This document shows, piece after piece, positions 9,219 to 17,103 of a DNA stretch of 64,000 bases. How positions within the stretch are numbered: position 1 is the stretch's first letter; each line of letters starts with the position of its first letter. The translations under genes were made by a program, and so were the position numbers. This DNA is from Candidatus Obscuribacterales bacterium (lineage in GTDB: Bacteria > Cyanobacteriota > Vampirovibrionia > Obscuribacterales > Obscuribacteraceae): positions 372,001 through 436,000 of the forward strand of contig JARLHI010000003.1 of assembly GCA_031292355.1 (NCBI GenBank), in the 5' to 3' direction. Below the pieces are notes generated by a model. It had not been told where the DNA came from. It was given only the letters and a program-made list of their open reading frames with translations, and did not search any database.

Positions 9219-10652
9219 GTGCAAGTTTTAGACGCTCCTGATAGCGCTATCAACGCGGCAATATCCAAGCTGGCTTTAGAGCCGGCTGATTCATGGTGGT
9301 CGCAATCAGCCAATAACTCTATCGCCGGTCGATTGCTGAAACATACGAAAGACCTCTTTTCGGCAGCATCTGGTCTTTCGCCTTTTGGCACTATTTTGCA
9401 ACGCATTGCCTATCTGCTCGTCATCGGGCTATTTGTCGCTATTGCTCTGCCTCAATTTGCCGAAGACAAAGAAGGTCTTGGGCTGATTGCTCTCTGTGGA
9501 TTTGCTTTCTGGTTCATCGGCTATTTGCTTGGTGGCACCGAAGAACGTCAGTCGCTCGCTGTCGACATTCCGGTCTGGCTATTTCTTGCAGCGAATCTAA
9601 TTTCTGCTGCGTCCTCTCATTACCCGGTGCCAAGCCTGAGAGGGCTGGCTAAGCTTCTCATCTATATAACGAGCTATTTTCTCTTTACTGCAGTGCTACG
9701 CAAGGCACCACAAAGACGCGTACAGATTCTTTCTCTTTTAGTAGTAATAGCGTTTGGTGTTTCACTCTATGGCCTCTACCAGTACAAAATCGGCGTCGCG
9801 CCTCTAGCAACATGGGAAGACCCAACCGTTGAAGTAAAAGGCACGCGCATCTTCAGCACTTTGCTCAATCCCAATTTGCTCGCGGGCTATTTGATTCCCA
9901 TTGCACCAGTGGCGATTTCACTGGGCGCCCTGTTCTGGCAACAAAACAAAAAGCTGCTTTCTCTAGGCGCCTTTATAGCCGCTGCAACCATTGCAATATC
10001 TATTGTTTTGACAGGCTCAAGAGCCGGTTATCTAGCACTTTTTGCGTGTGGTGGAGCTGTTGCTGTCATAGCCTTTGCCAAAATTTGGGTGCAAAAACCC
10101 AAAGCTCGCATTCCAATTCTAATAGCAGCCGTTGTAGTGCCTCTATTGCTCGGACTTGCTCTGCATTTTGTGCCAACCTTCGACCAGCGCGTTTCATCAA
10201 TATTTGCCGGACGTGAGCACAGCTCTAACGCATTTCGTATCAATGTCTGGCAATCTTCATTGCGCATGCTCAAAGACAACTGGTGGCTTGGCATAGGCGT
10301 TGGCAACCAGGCATTTCGTCTGGCTTACGGCCTTTACATGCGCAGTGGTTTCGATGCTCTTGGTACGTACTGCGTCCCTTTAGAAATTGCCGTTGAAACG
10401 GGCATCGGCGGTTTGATCATATTTGGCGCCCTGCTCGCAAGCGTCTTCGCCAAGGGTCATCTGGCGTTCTGGCAAAATGAAGACATCACATCAAGATGGC
10501 TTGCAGCAGGTGCTTGCGCTGGAATCATTGGCATGATGGCCCAGGGACTCTGGGACACCGTTTTTTATCGCCCGCAGGTACACTTTATCTTCTGGCTATT
10601 AATTGCGGTTGTAGTCAGTTGTAGACCGCAACCAGATTTGAGAGAGCGTTGA
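9219..10652 (+). CDS. IctB-like / O-antigen-ligase-superfamily membrane protein
   Basis: Polytopic membrane protein of about 11-12 helices in the Wzy/O-antigen-ligase superfamily, closest in feel to cyanobacterial IctB. The signature region includes GTRIFSTLLNPNLLAGYLIP near residue 210, SRAGYLALFACGG near 268 and a large loop with SSNAFRINVWQSSLRMLKDN and GIGVGNQAFRLAYGLYMRSG near 335-375. IctB was first called a bicarbonate transporter, but family members are more likely glycan ligases or polymerases. I infer a role in surface polysaccharide rather than carbon uptake in a non-photosynthetic host. The start is GTG at 9219, four bases after the DUF4330 gene. Confidence 0.78.
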   Translation: MQVLDAPDSAINAAISKLALEPADSWWSQSANNSIAGRLLKHTKDLFSAASGLSPFGTILQRIAYLLVIGLFVAIALPQFAEDKEGLGLIALCGFAFWFIGYLLGGTEERQSLAVDIPVWLFLAANLISAASSHYPVPSLRGLAKLLIYITSYFLFTAVLRKAPQRRVQILSLLVVIAFGVSLYGLYQYKIGVAPLATWEDPTVEVKGTRIFSTLLNPNLLAGYLIPIAPVAISLGALFWQQNKKLLSLGAFIAAATIAISIVLTGSRAGYLALFACGGAVAVIAFAKIWVQKPKARIPILIAAVVVPLLLGLALHFVPTFDQRVSSIFAGREHSSNAFRINVWQSSLRMLKDNWWLGIGVGNQAFRLAYGLYMRSGFDALGTYCVPLEIAVETGIGGLIIFGALLASVFAKGHLAFWQNEDITSRWLAAGACAGIIGMMAQGLWDTVFYRPQVHFIFWLLIAVVVSCRPQPDLRER

Positions 10653-10655
10653 CAT

Positions 10656-11066
10656 TTACTTGGTCGGCGAGTTGGCCACTAGTTTGTGCTCTTTCAAGTA
10701 CAGCTCACCACCATCAGAAAGCAAATCTCTGTGCATGCGCCATGGATCTTGAAAGAATGCCACAGCCACTTTACCGTCTATGATGTGGGTCAAAAGCAAG
10801 TCAGTCGCTTGTTCTTCATCAGTCATACCTTCGGCAATAATAATCTGCTCGCCTTCTTGACCTTGACTTAACAGTTTCGAAAAATACTGATAAGACAACA
10901 GACCTGGTCTCGGCATATGAGCGGTCAGGATGATTACGTGGAGCTTCTTCCACTCGTCATCAGTCATCTCTTTATGCCATTTCAAAACTGTTTCATCCAT
11001 AGTTCTTATTTGAGAGCCCGCAGCCTCATATGCATTTTCCAGATCGGACACAGTGCACATGCGCAC
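10656..11066 (-). CDS. Hypothetical protein; true start uncertain, frame extends upstream
   Basis: The first standard start is the GTG at 11066, giving 136 residues (VRMCTVSDLENAYEAAG...). The same frame stays open to a TAG at 11259-11261 and reads as credible protein upstream (QQSFSAPELQQNQG, then EDEAKQQELIKKTLAFLGKV). That upstream part has no ATG, GTG or TTG. Either a rare start is used (an ATT lies at 11223-11225) or a single-base indel separates it from the ATG at 11228-11230 in the neighbouring frame. The family is unknown; the protein looks soluble and helical. Confidence 0.5.
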   Translation of the reverse strand: MRMCTVSDLENAYEAAGSQIRTMDETVLKWHKEMTDDEWKKLHVIILTAHMPRPGLLSYQYFSKLLSQGQEGEQIIIAEGMTDEEQATDLLLTHIIDGKVAVAFFQDPWRMHRDLLSDGGELYLKEHKLVANSPTK

Positions 11067-11259
11067 ATACGCTTGCAGCTCCGCATGTGAAACTTGCTTG
11101 TCATCGATTACTTTGCCAAGAAAGGCAAGTGTCTTTTTAATCAGTTCCTGTTGTTTAGCTTCGTCTTCAGGTTTTAAACCTTGATTTTGCTGCAGTTCTG
11201 GAGCTGAGAAACTCTGCTGATTAATAACATTGCAATCAGTTCGAACATTGCTACGAAAC

Positions 11260-11283
11260 TACTTACTTCGGGTAAAGTAAGTA
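11260..11283. promoter_or_regulatory. Perfect 9-bp inverted repeat between divergent genes
   Basis: TACTTACTT and AAGTAAGTA flank a six-base CGGGTA spacer. The dyad lies in the gap between the minus-strand gene at 10656 and the plus-strand secreted protein, the normal place for a repressor operator. No poly-T follows on either strand, so it is not a typical terminator. Confidence 0.35.
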
Positions 11284-11356
11284 CACCTCTCGTGAGGCAG
11301 CCAGTGAGTGTAAGGTTCTCAAAAATCAAATGCCTCTAGTAATTGAGTCAAAGAAA

Positions 11357-12265
11357 ATGAAACGACAGGCAATGCATGCTGCTGTTTTGATCATTTTCGC
11401 CGTCGGTTTGTGTGGTCTTCAGCCTGCCCAGGCTGAACCAGAGAATGTGCTCAACATCGGTTCGAAAGCATCAGCGGGCGAAATTAATGTCCCCTTGCAT
11501 CCGGTTGAGAACTACAATTTCAAACCGAAGGCAGAAATCTTTGACCAGAGAAAAAAGTACGTGGAAATGTCACCGGAGCTGGTGCCAGGTCCATACAAGC
11601 CAAATGATGCTGTCTTTGGGGCTGTTGAAGACAAACGCCCCTGGTGGGGATTGCAGGGTAGTGCCGTATATGGTGCAGGCGAAAAGAGCATTGAAGGACC
11701 TGCTGAAGAGTCGCGTTTCATCGCCAATCCTTTGCTTCTCGTTGGTGCCGATGCGGCTTCAGCCAACAATTTCCAAAAGAATCTCGTCACACCTAGCGAT
11801 TTAAACGACCCTGATTTCCCCTATACCTGGAAGCCCCTATCGCTAACCTGGTGGGCAAATAGAAGCTGCGCCAGAGTGATATACAACGTCAGCAAATTCA
11901 ACGATGACCTGTACCGCTTTCGCACGAAATTAGTCAAGCCTTTGATTTATCCAGCGTTCAGTCTGGTGGCATATAACGCTCGCGATTTTGGCTTCAATTA
12001 CATTTGGCTCGCGCCCGAAAAATCTATAAACGTAGAAAATTATGCAAAACCAGCAGCTGAGGCCGTACGCATAAATCAGATGCTCCATTGCGGTGGTACT
12101 TGCGGATATCCTGGCGGCTGCAACAACATGAGTCCACGCAATATTGCCATCGACAGAATTAAATACTCTAAATTGCCGGCTCGCGCTTACGTCAAATTGT
12201 GGCGAGCCAAGCCAACAAAAGTGACTGATGATGCCGATATGGTCTTCTTGATCGATCTCAAGTGA
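11357..12265 (+). CDS. Secreted hypothetical protein, ~302 aa
   Basis: The N-terminus (MKRQAMHAAVLIIFAVGLCG, then LQPAQAEPE) is a Sec signal peptide with an AQA-type cleavage site. A start at 11330 would add nine residues before it. The mature protein is rich in aromatic residues. It carries a Cys-rich patch near the end (LHCGGTCGYPGGCNN) that may bind metal or form disulfides. No family is recognised. The downstream gap contains the structured region and terminator at 12316-12456. Confidence 0.65.
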   Translation: MKRQAMHAAVLIIFAVGLCGLQPAQAEPENVLNIGSKASAGEINVPLHPVENYNFKPKAEIFDQRKKYVEMSPELVPGPYKPNDAVFGAVEDKRPWWGLQGSAVYGAGEKSIEGPAEESRFIANPLLLVGADAASANNFQKNLVTPSDLNDPDFPYTWKPLSLTWWANRSCARVIYNVSKFNDDLYRFRTKLVKPLIYPAFSLVAYNARDFGFNYIWLAPEKSINVENYAKPAAEAVRINQMLHCGGTCGYPGGCNNMSPRNIAIDRIKYSKLPARAYVKLWRAKPTKVTDDADMVFLIDLK

Positions 12266-12315
12266 TGACTCAAACGCTTCAGTAGTCAAGTATTTCCGTT
12301 ATTTAAATCAGGGAA

Positions 12316-12456
12316 AACCCTAGTCGATTTAAGATGCAATAGGGTTATTCTGGTGGAGTACTAGCCGCCGGAGTCTCGACTCCGAGAAAGATTAACCACC
12401 TAAATTCGGCGGCTCATTTATTTAAAAGAGGAGTGTTTGTGCGCTCCTCTTTTTTT
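12316..12456 (+). ncRNA. Candidate structured small RNA or 3' UTR element with pseudoknot
   Basis: The region has nested complementarity unusual for a simple gap. AACCCTA (12316-12322) pairs with TAGGGTT (12340-12346). AGCCGCCG (12363-12370) pairs with CGGCGGCT (12407-12414) around a small hairpin GAGT/ACTC (12371-12374 with 12379-12382). GGTGG (12352-12356) can pair with CCACC (12396-12400) inside that stem, which would make a pseudoknot. A strong terminator follows at once. This may be an independent small RNA or the structured 3' end of the upstream mRNA. It matches no family I can name. Confidence 0.4.
12424..12456 (+). terminator. Rho-independent terminator
   Basis: AAAAGAGGAG and CTCCTCTTTT form a 10-bp stem around TGTTTGTGCG, and the T-run continues to 12456. 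It is oriented to stop plus-strand transcripts from the secreted-protein gene or the candidate small RNA. Confidence 0.85.
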
Positions 12457-12591
12457 GCTTCTGGAACTCATTATTTCGTAGGAAAGTTTGGAATTTCACG
12501 CGCCAAAATGGACAGACAATTACTGCATCAAAATCGTCACAGTACGAGTCGTCTGGAATCAATTCTAAATAGCTGTGTCAAAAGCCAGAAA

Positions 12592-13176
12592 TCATTCTAG
12601 CTCTTTCGACAAACTTGACTCCTGATTTAAATTGCCAAGAAAGGCTCGCGAAGTCAAACCAGCATATTGCATTGCGGTGCTAAACAGTCTTACTTTCGGC
12701 ACAAACGTGCTAGTTGCTCCCGCAATTGCCACACTATCGGCTACAAGAGCCGCAGAATCTCGCAATGTATCATGTACAGAAGTGCTGTGCGTCAGAGAGT
12801 GGAAATCGCGAGAAAAAGCGTAGGCAGCAGCGGAAGCAATCGGCAATGCCATGTATTTTGCGGCAGTCAATGTTGTTTCATGCGCAACAACATTGATACC
12901 CGCTATGTTTTTTGAAAAAAATTGTGCTCCCTCGCCAAAACGCTGTTCGGCGAGAGAGAGTCCACTATAAAGCGCCACGTCGGCAATGCCAGCTATGACT
13001 GGTGGCTTTGCATCACTGATCACCTTTGCAAAAGGATTTGCAGGCTCGCTGATACTTGTCGTGTCCCTTTTAGTTGGCGCAGACCATTGGGTTGCAAGCT
13101 CCTCCTGAAAAGGCTTTGACTTCGCGTCAGAATCCGGCGCCGAAACTCTTAAATCCTGGATGCGATCTGATGACAT
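12592..13176 (-). CDS. Hypothetical Ala/Ser-rich protein, 194 aa
   Basis: I do not recognise a family. The first ~55 residues are polar and disordered. The remainder is a series of small-residue-rich amphipathic or weakly hydrophobic helices (VIAGIADVALYSGLSLAEQ; ALPIASAAAYAFSRDF; SAALVADSVAIAGATS). The style resembles the first 230 residues of the 1376-residue protein at 23900, which also pairs a polar leader with Gly/Ala-rich helices. This may be a shared lineage-specific module, though I cannot show homology by eye. Confidence 0.55.
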   Translation of the reverse strand: MSSDRIQDLRVSAPDSDAKSKPFQEELATQWSAPTKRDTTSISEPANPFAKVISDAKPPVIAGIADVALYSGLSLAEQRFGEGAQFFSKNIAGINVVAHETTLTAAKYMALPIASAAAYAFSRDFHSLTHSTSVHDTLRDSAALVADSVAIAGATSTFVPKVRLFSTAMQYAGLTSRAFLGNLNQESSLSKELE

Positions 13177-13354
13177 TCGCTATACACCTCAGAAGCATCT
13201 TACCCCAATGATGGTTCTTCAAACCTTGTAACCCCTATAGTCGACATAGTGCTTTGCTTTGAGTAATCTGAATGGTAGACCAATAAAATAACTCCAGCTT
13301 CATTACACACGAGCAATTGTGCAAAATTGCCAGCAGCGCTACTTAAGCGAGTCC

Positions 13355-13639
13355 TCACGCGACCTGTTTTAACTCATAGTCTTGAAGCATCCTTTCTGTT
13401 TTGACTTCGCTGACGCGATTAATTAGCTTTCTAGCTTCATGATTATCACGGGCAGTTTTGGCTAACGTAAAAGAAGAACCTGTGCTAAATAGCAAGCCCA
13501 TAGCCATGTAGCCTTTAATCCACAAGTCTGTCGGCAAATGATAGATACCAAGCAAAATTGCAATTTGAGAAGCGGAAAAAGTTATCCAAACGAAAGCATT
13601 CCATGCAGGACTATTTTCACTTATGTTCGGTCTGTCCAT
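13355..13639 (-). CDS. YiaA/YiaB-type two-helix membrane protein
   Basis: Small inner-membrane protein of the YiaAB domain family: two helices with the family pattern LPTDLWIKGYMAMGLLFSTG and FTLAKTARDNHEA. The frame is open to 13654, but the ATG at 13639 has AGGTG seven bases upstream and gives MDRPNISENSPAWNAF, matching the usual N-terminus. The biochemical role of the family is unknown. It stands alone, with a palindrome at 13717-13732 upstream. Confidence 0.72.
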   Translation of the reverse strand: MDRPNISENSPAWNAFVWITFSASQIAILLGIYHLPTDLWIKGYMAMGLLFSTGSSFTLAKTARDNHEARKLINRVSEVKTERMLQDYELKQVA

Positions 13640-13716
13640 GAGAAAGCACCTCATTCAAACGGGGGAGTTCATGTCCCAATTGTGCCTTGATTCTGCGAGC
13701 AAACTTGCTTTCCAAT

Positions 13717-13732
13717 ACACTTTGAAAAGTGT
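13717..13732. promoter_or_regulatory. 16-bp palindrome upstream of the YiaAB gene
   Basis: ACACTTT and AAAGTGT are perfect complements separated by two bases. The element lies about 80 bases upstream of the minus-strand ATG at 13639, a plausible operator position. Confidence 0.3.
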
Positions 13733-13763
13733 TCAGTAGGCTTAGCAGGCTACACGAATCTGT

Positions 13764-14708
13764 CTAAGTATGACCTTCGACAAAAACCGCATAGCGCATC
13801 TTTAAATCGGCTATGGCATCAAAAGCGCGTCCATTGAAAAAAAGCGCGACATGCGGAATAAGAAAAATGTCTGCAGTTTTGTCGATTCCAATTTCCAGAC
13901 GAAAAAATTTGATGCCCTCAATTGATTTGGATACCTTTTCAATCTGAGGGTATTTGCCAGATCGACAAACTGTCGCTCTATGTGCTGTAAAACCGCTAAT
14001 ACCTCTAATTTCTAGGGCCTGTAAAAATGTTTCGGTGCACAAATAATTGCGTTGCGCAAAAATTAGATCGTCGCCAAACCAGTCATCCAATAGAAAAGTG
14101 GCCGAGGCAGCAATGTCGTTTTGCAGTCGTAGAAGTTGGGCACCGCTGAGTGACCGATTTTCGGCAAGCACTGAGGTCCATGATGACTTTTCGCCACAAC
14201 CAACAATTTCTGGATAAACTCGGAGCCACATCTCGGCTCTATTTCTTTTCAATACGTCCTTGGCCGTCAAACAACCATGGTCGGAGAAGCTGCGCATAAT
14301 GGCCTCCAAAGATAGCGGCGAAACATTACTGCAGTGTTGTCGATAAACTATTTCCGCTTGTTCTTGAGCCAGTCGTTGCAATTCAGGCAGCGCCACAATC
14401 ACTTTCTGCTCTGTCGTTGGACTGGAGACGGAGACATGCCTGATCACACGTTTAAGATGCAGTCCGTGCAATGCACCGATGGTCTCGCGACGCGCACGCC
14501 TGAGCAACCGTGAGACATCGTACAGGAGGCTAAAGGCATAGCCGACGCTCGGCGCTCCAGCCGATTGAAAATCGACGCCTTCTATTCTCAAATGCTGAGG
14601 TTCGAAGTTGGCTGTCCAAAAATATGGGTCGTGCTCCATATCATTAGGATAACCGGTGTAAAGAAAGCCAGATGCAAAAAAGCCGGTGACCCAGTAAATA
14701 CTGAGCAC
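13764..14708 (-). CDS. Hypothetical protein, up to 314 aa
   Basis: A soluble protein of unknown family at the 3' end of the respiratory gene string. It starts at a GTG (14708) or an internal ATG at about 14639 (MEHDPYFW). It reads as mixed alpha/beta with six scattered cysteines (for example RQHCSN, DHGCLT, IVGCGEK, YLCTET, ATVCRSG) and no membrane segment. The frame directly follows the stop of the 41-residue membrane protein at 14748, about 39 bases away. No ribosome site is convincing, so the start is uncertain. There is no evidence that it works with the oxidase. Confidence 0.55.
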   Translation of the reverse strand: MLSIYWVTGFFASGFLYTGYPNDMEHDPYFWTANFEPQHLRIEGVDFQSAGAPSVGYAFSLLYDVSRLLRRARRETIGALHGLHLKRVIRHVSVSSPTTEQKVIVALPELQRLAQEQAEIVYRQHCSNVSPLSLEAIMRSFSDHGCLTAKDVLKRNRAEMWLRVYPEIVGCGEKSSWTSVLAENRSLSGAQLLRLQNDIAASATFLLDDWFGDDLIFAQRNYLCTETFLQALEIRGISGFTAHRATVCRSGKYPQIEKVSKSIEGIKFFRLEIGIDKTADIFLIPHVALFFNGRAFDAIADLKMRYAVFVEGHT

Positions 14709-14747
14709 ACCAGCTTGATCACGAATTCTATTGCAGTCGAGCTCGAA

Positions 14748-14873
14748 TTAGAATTCGGCGACTAAACCGAATGAACCAATCAGCAGAATGAGCACAAAGT
14801 AGAGGACGAAAAACCATCCCCAACGGGCGATCATATCCAGCTCTGTCAATTTAACGGGTTTATCTGCAGCCAT
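14748..14873 (-). CDS. Small single-pass membrane protein, 41 aa (respiratory cluster)
   Basis: The minus strand encodes MAADKPVKLTELDMIARWGW, then FFVLYFVLILLIGSFGLVAEF and TAA. This is a short polar N-terminus followed by one strong membrane helix. AAAGGA lies upstream of the ATG at 14873 and the gene begins 30 bases after the MvhD-like gene. Its size, single helix and place at the end of a respiratory operon match the small accessory subunits of oxidases and bc-type complexes (compare CcoQ, CydX, PetL/N). No sequence family is recognised. Confidence 0.65.
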   Translation of the reverse strand: MAADKPVKLTELDMIARWGWFFVLYFVLILLIGSFGLVAEF

Positions 14874-14903
14874 CTTCGTAATCCTTTGGTTTCGTAGAAC
14901 AGA

Positions 14904-15458
14904 TTATTTGTTTTCAGCGGGATTTTCTTTAGCCAGTTTTTCAGCTGCCGCATCGGAGGTGGCAGCCTCATTAGTTTTCGATTCTGCTGGAGCTGTAGGA
15001 GCTGGCGTATCAGGCGTTTTCACAACTGGCTTAGCAGCTGGAGTAGCGGGCTTTGCTGCTGCATCAGCAGCTGGCAAATCGCGTACTTTCGCAATGAATT
15101 CTTTTGCTTCAGCAACAAATTGCTTGCCTTGCAAGCGAGACAACCACAAAGCTTGAACGCGTCTGCGATCAACTGTTTTCTTCAAACCTGGTGGACGATT
15201 ACCGAGCAAACGCTCGCGAATCATCTTATTGCCTTCGCGATAGTAGCAATCGCCAATTTGGCAACCGCAAACAATAACGCCTTCGGCACCATTCTTGAGA
15301 GCTTGCTCGATCATCAAAGGTTGCACCATTCCGCTGCATGGTAGCTTCACTACGTGCAGACCGTCGACATCTTTGACTGCGCCATCTGCGGACAGCAGCG
15401 AATTAACGTCTGCAGCCCTTTCGCACATTAGAGTGATTACTGTCTTTTTGTCAGACAT
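14904..15458 (-). CDS. MvhD/FlpD-like iron-sulfur electron-transfer protein
   Basis: The first ~110 residues match the delta subunit of methyl-viologen-reducing hydrogenase, a [2Fe-2S] protein that passes electrons to heterodisulfide-reductase-like complexes. Conserved elements include Cys12, VKLPCSGMVQPLMIEQALKN with Cys41, and GAEGVIVCGCQIGDCYYREGN with Cys64, Cys66 and Cys71. The usual GDCHY reads GDCYY. The last ~65 residues are an Ala/Pro/Lys-rich tail, probably disordered. It lies 92 bases after the cytochrome b-ferredoxin gene in the same direction, so the two may exchange electrons. No hydrogenase or HdrA gene is nearby. Confidence 0.78.
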   Translation of the reverse strand: MSDKKTVITLMCERAADVNSLLSADGAVKDVDGLHVVKLPCSGMVQPLMIEQALKNGAEGVIVCGCQIGDCYYREGNKMIRERLLGNRPPGLKKTVDRRRVQALWLSRLQGKQFVAEAKEFIAKVRDLPAADAAAKPATPAAKPVVKTPDTPAPTAPAESKTNEAATSDAAAEKLAKENPAENK

Positions 15459-15517
15459 GGTGTCCTTTGTTCTCCGTCGATATAACCTGAGGGTTACCTT
15501 GTTCTATCTATCTTTTT

Positions 15518-15537
15518 GAGCACCACATGTGATGCTC
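15518..15537 (-). promoter_or_regulatory. Intercistronic hairpin
   Basis: GAGCATCACATGTGGTGCTC on the minus strand is almost fully self-complementary. It sits between the cytochrome b-ferredoxin gene and the MvhD-like gene. No T-run follows in that direction, so an mRNA-stabilising or processing element is more likely than a terminator. Confidence 0.4.
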
Positions 15538-15550
15538 TCGATTGGGCACG

Positions 15551-16717
15551 TTATTTGGCTTCCACCATTGCTTTGATTTGAGCATTAACATCAGAGTCGA
15601 GCAAATTAGGCAAATCGATAGCATCAAAGGCGCAGGCACCGACACAAACACCGCAGCCCGAGCAGCGATAAGGTTTGACGGTAGCAAGCAGCTTGAATCT
15701 AGAACCAGCAGGAGCTGGCACCATCTCAATAGCCTGGAAGGGACAATCGTTAGCACACAGCGAGCAGCCAACGCATTTGGTGAGAACAACTTCAGCGGCT
15801 TCTACTGGACCAGTTCTAGTCAACAGAGCAATTGGCGCTGGCAAAATGCAAACCGCAATTGTGATTAATGCCATGGCGATCCAGTAACCGGTGAGCGGCA
15901 AGGCGCTCATCATGGCGTACGGCCAGAGGAACCACCAATCAATGTCGAAAGATGTTGGCTGGCTGTTGATGTTAGCCATTGGTCCAGAGACGATTGGAAT
16001 GGCAAAAACAACGGCGAGCAAAATCGCTACCAGAATGTAGTTGATAGCTGGTGGCGGAGTGATGATCGGACGTGTCATGCGCACATAGTGCACCCACAGA
16101 CCAAACAGCAAGAAGAACGACAAGCCAATATGAATGAAGAGGAAATTCGACAGTGTCAAATTGGTGATGGTGTCACCATTCAAGAACCAGGTCTTCAAGC
16201 CAGGTCCAAGTGGTCCAAGGGCATCGAAAGCGCTGACAGTCATACGTGTGAGCAAGAGCGAACGTTCGTCCCAGACCAGGTAATAACCGGTTTGACCAAT
16301 AAAGAGAACGAGACCGAGCAAAGCGATACCACTAAGCCATTGCACCCAGCGATACTGACGATATCTATCGGTGAACCAAACGCGCACTGCGTGAATCAAA
16401 ATCGTGATAACCATGGCATCGCCGGCATAACGGTGCATACCGCGGAAGATGGCACCAAATGGCAGATTCTTGGTTATATATTCGACTGAGGTGTACGCAT
16501 TAACGAGATTTTTAGAGTCGTAAGCATTGTCGATAGTCGGCATGTAGTAAGCAAAGAGCAACAAGCCAGACAGATATAGAACCCAGAGATAAAACTGCGG
16601 CAAAGCGCCGTGGTAATACATTGGGTTGTATTTGCTAGTCATGATTTTATTGAGGCCATCCTCAAAAACCAAAACCGCGCTATTTAAGCCCTTAATGCTC
16701 TCAGTATAAGCACTCAT
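15551..16717 (-). CDS. Cytochrome b (N-terminal type) fused to a 2[4Fe-4S] ferredoxin
   Basis: Residues 1-220 are a four-helix cytochrome b/b6 domain with all heme ligands: His95 and His109 in one helix (GMHRYAGDAMVITILIHAVR), and His196 and His210 in the other (FLFIHIGLSFFLLFGLWVHY). Further helices follow with DIDWWFLWPY, a degenerate counterpart of the Qo-site PEWY motif. Residues 310-365 are a bacterial-type ferredoxin with CVGCSLCANDC (Cys315-325) and CSGCGVCVGAC (Cys352-362), enough for two [4Fe-4S] clusters. The fusion suggests electron transfer between an iron-sulfur donor and quinone. It is a paralogue of the 597-residue cytochrome b in the same operon. Confidence 0.88.
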   Translation of the reverse strand: MSAYTESIKGLNSAVLVFEDGLNKIMTSKYNPMYYHGALPQFYLWVLYLSGLLLFAYYMPTIDNAYDSKNLVNAYTSVEYITKNLPFGAIFRGMHRYAGDAMVITILIHAVRVWFTDRYRQYRWVQWLSGIALLGLVLFIGQTGYYLVWDERSLLLTRMTVSAFDALGPLGPGLKTWFLNGDTITNLTLSNFLFIHIGLSFFLLFGLWVHYVRMTRPIITPPPAINYILVAILLAVVFAIPIVSGPMANINSQPTSFDIDWWFLWPYAMMSALPLTGYWIAMALITIAVCILPAPIALLTRTGPVEAAEVVLTKCVGCSLCANDCPFQAIEMVPAPAGSRFKLLATVKPYRCSGCGVCVGACAFDAIDLPNLLDSDVNAQIKAMVEAK

Positions 16718-16766
16718 TTTCGTTTGTTACTCCAATCGACTCCAGGAAAGAAAATATCCGTCTGCT

Positions 16767-17102
16767 TTATTTTTTAACAGGCAAAATCAACTTCTCTTCC
16801 GCCTCTTCACGTCCAACAGCAATGTAAGCAATACCAATTAAAGTCAAAACACCAAACATAACGAGGGCATACATATAATCGCCGAAATTGGTGGATGCAC
16901 CACCGGCTTTCAATGATTGCTCAGCCCAGTCACCAAGCGGCTTCAAGTCACTCATGGGCGGCGACTGCACAAGGGCACGCGACCATTCAGGAATGGCTTT
17001 CAAATCAAAACCAAACTGAAGCTCGGACCATGGTTGCAACACTAGCGCTGCCACCAGGCAACCCAATGCCACCAGAGCAACAACAAAATCCTTAGGCTTC
17101 AT
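16767..17102 (-). CDS. Small two-helix membrane protein, 111 aa (respiratory cluster)
   Basis: There is one N-terminal helix (FVVALVALGCLVAALVLQP) and one C-terminal helix (YALVMFGVLTLIGIAYIAV). A ~45-residue loop lies between them, and the tail is charged (GREEAEEKLILPVKK). It is placed between the two cytochrome b genes, one base after the 121-residue protein at 17104, so it is probably a structural subunit of the same complex. No cofactor ligands or known family are visible. Confidence 0.68.
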   Translation of the reverse strand: MKPKDFVVALVALGCLVAALVLQPWSELQFGFDLKAIPEWSRALVQSPPMSDLKPLGDWAEQSLKAGGASTNFGDYMYALVMFGVLTLIGIAYIAVGREEAEEKLILPVKK

Positions 17103-17103
17103 G

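Noticed and set aside
14722-14757. CGAATTCTA ... TAGAATTCG inverted repeat as a terminator of the respiratory operon
   Set aside because: The stem is AT-rich with an 18-base loop and no T-tract on either strand, and it overlaps a stop codon; chance is likely.
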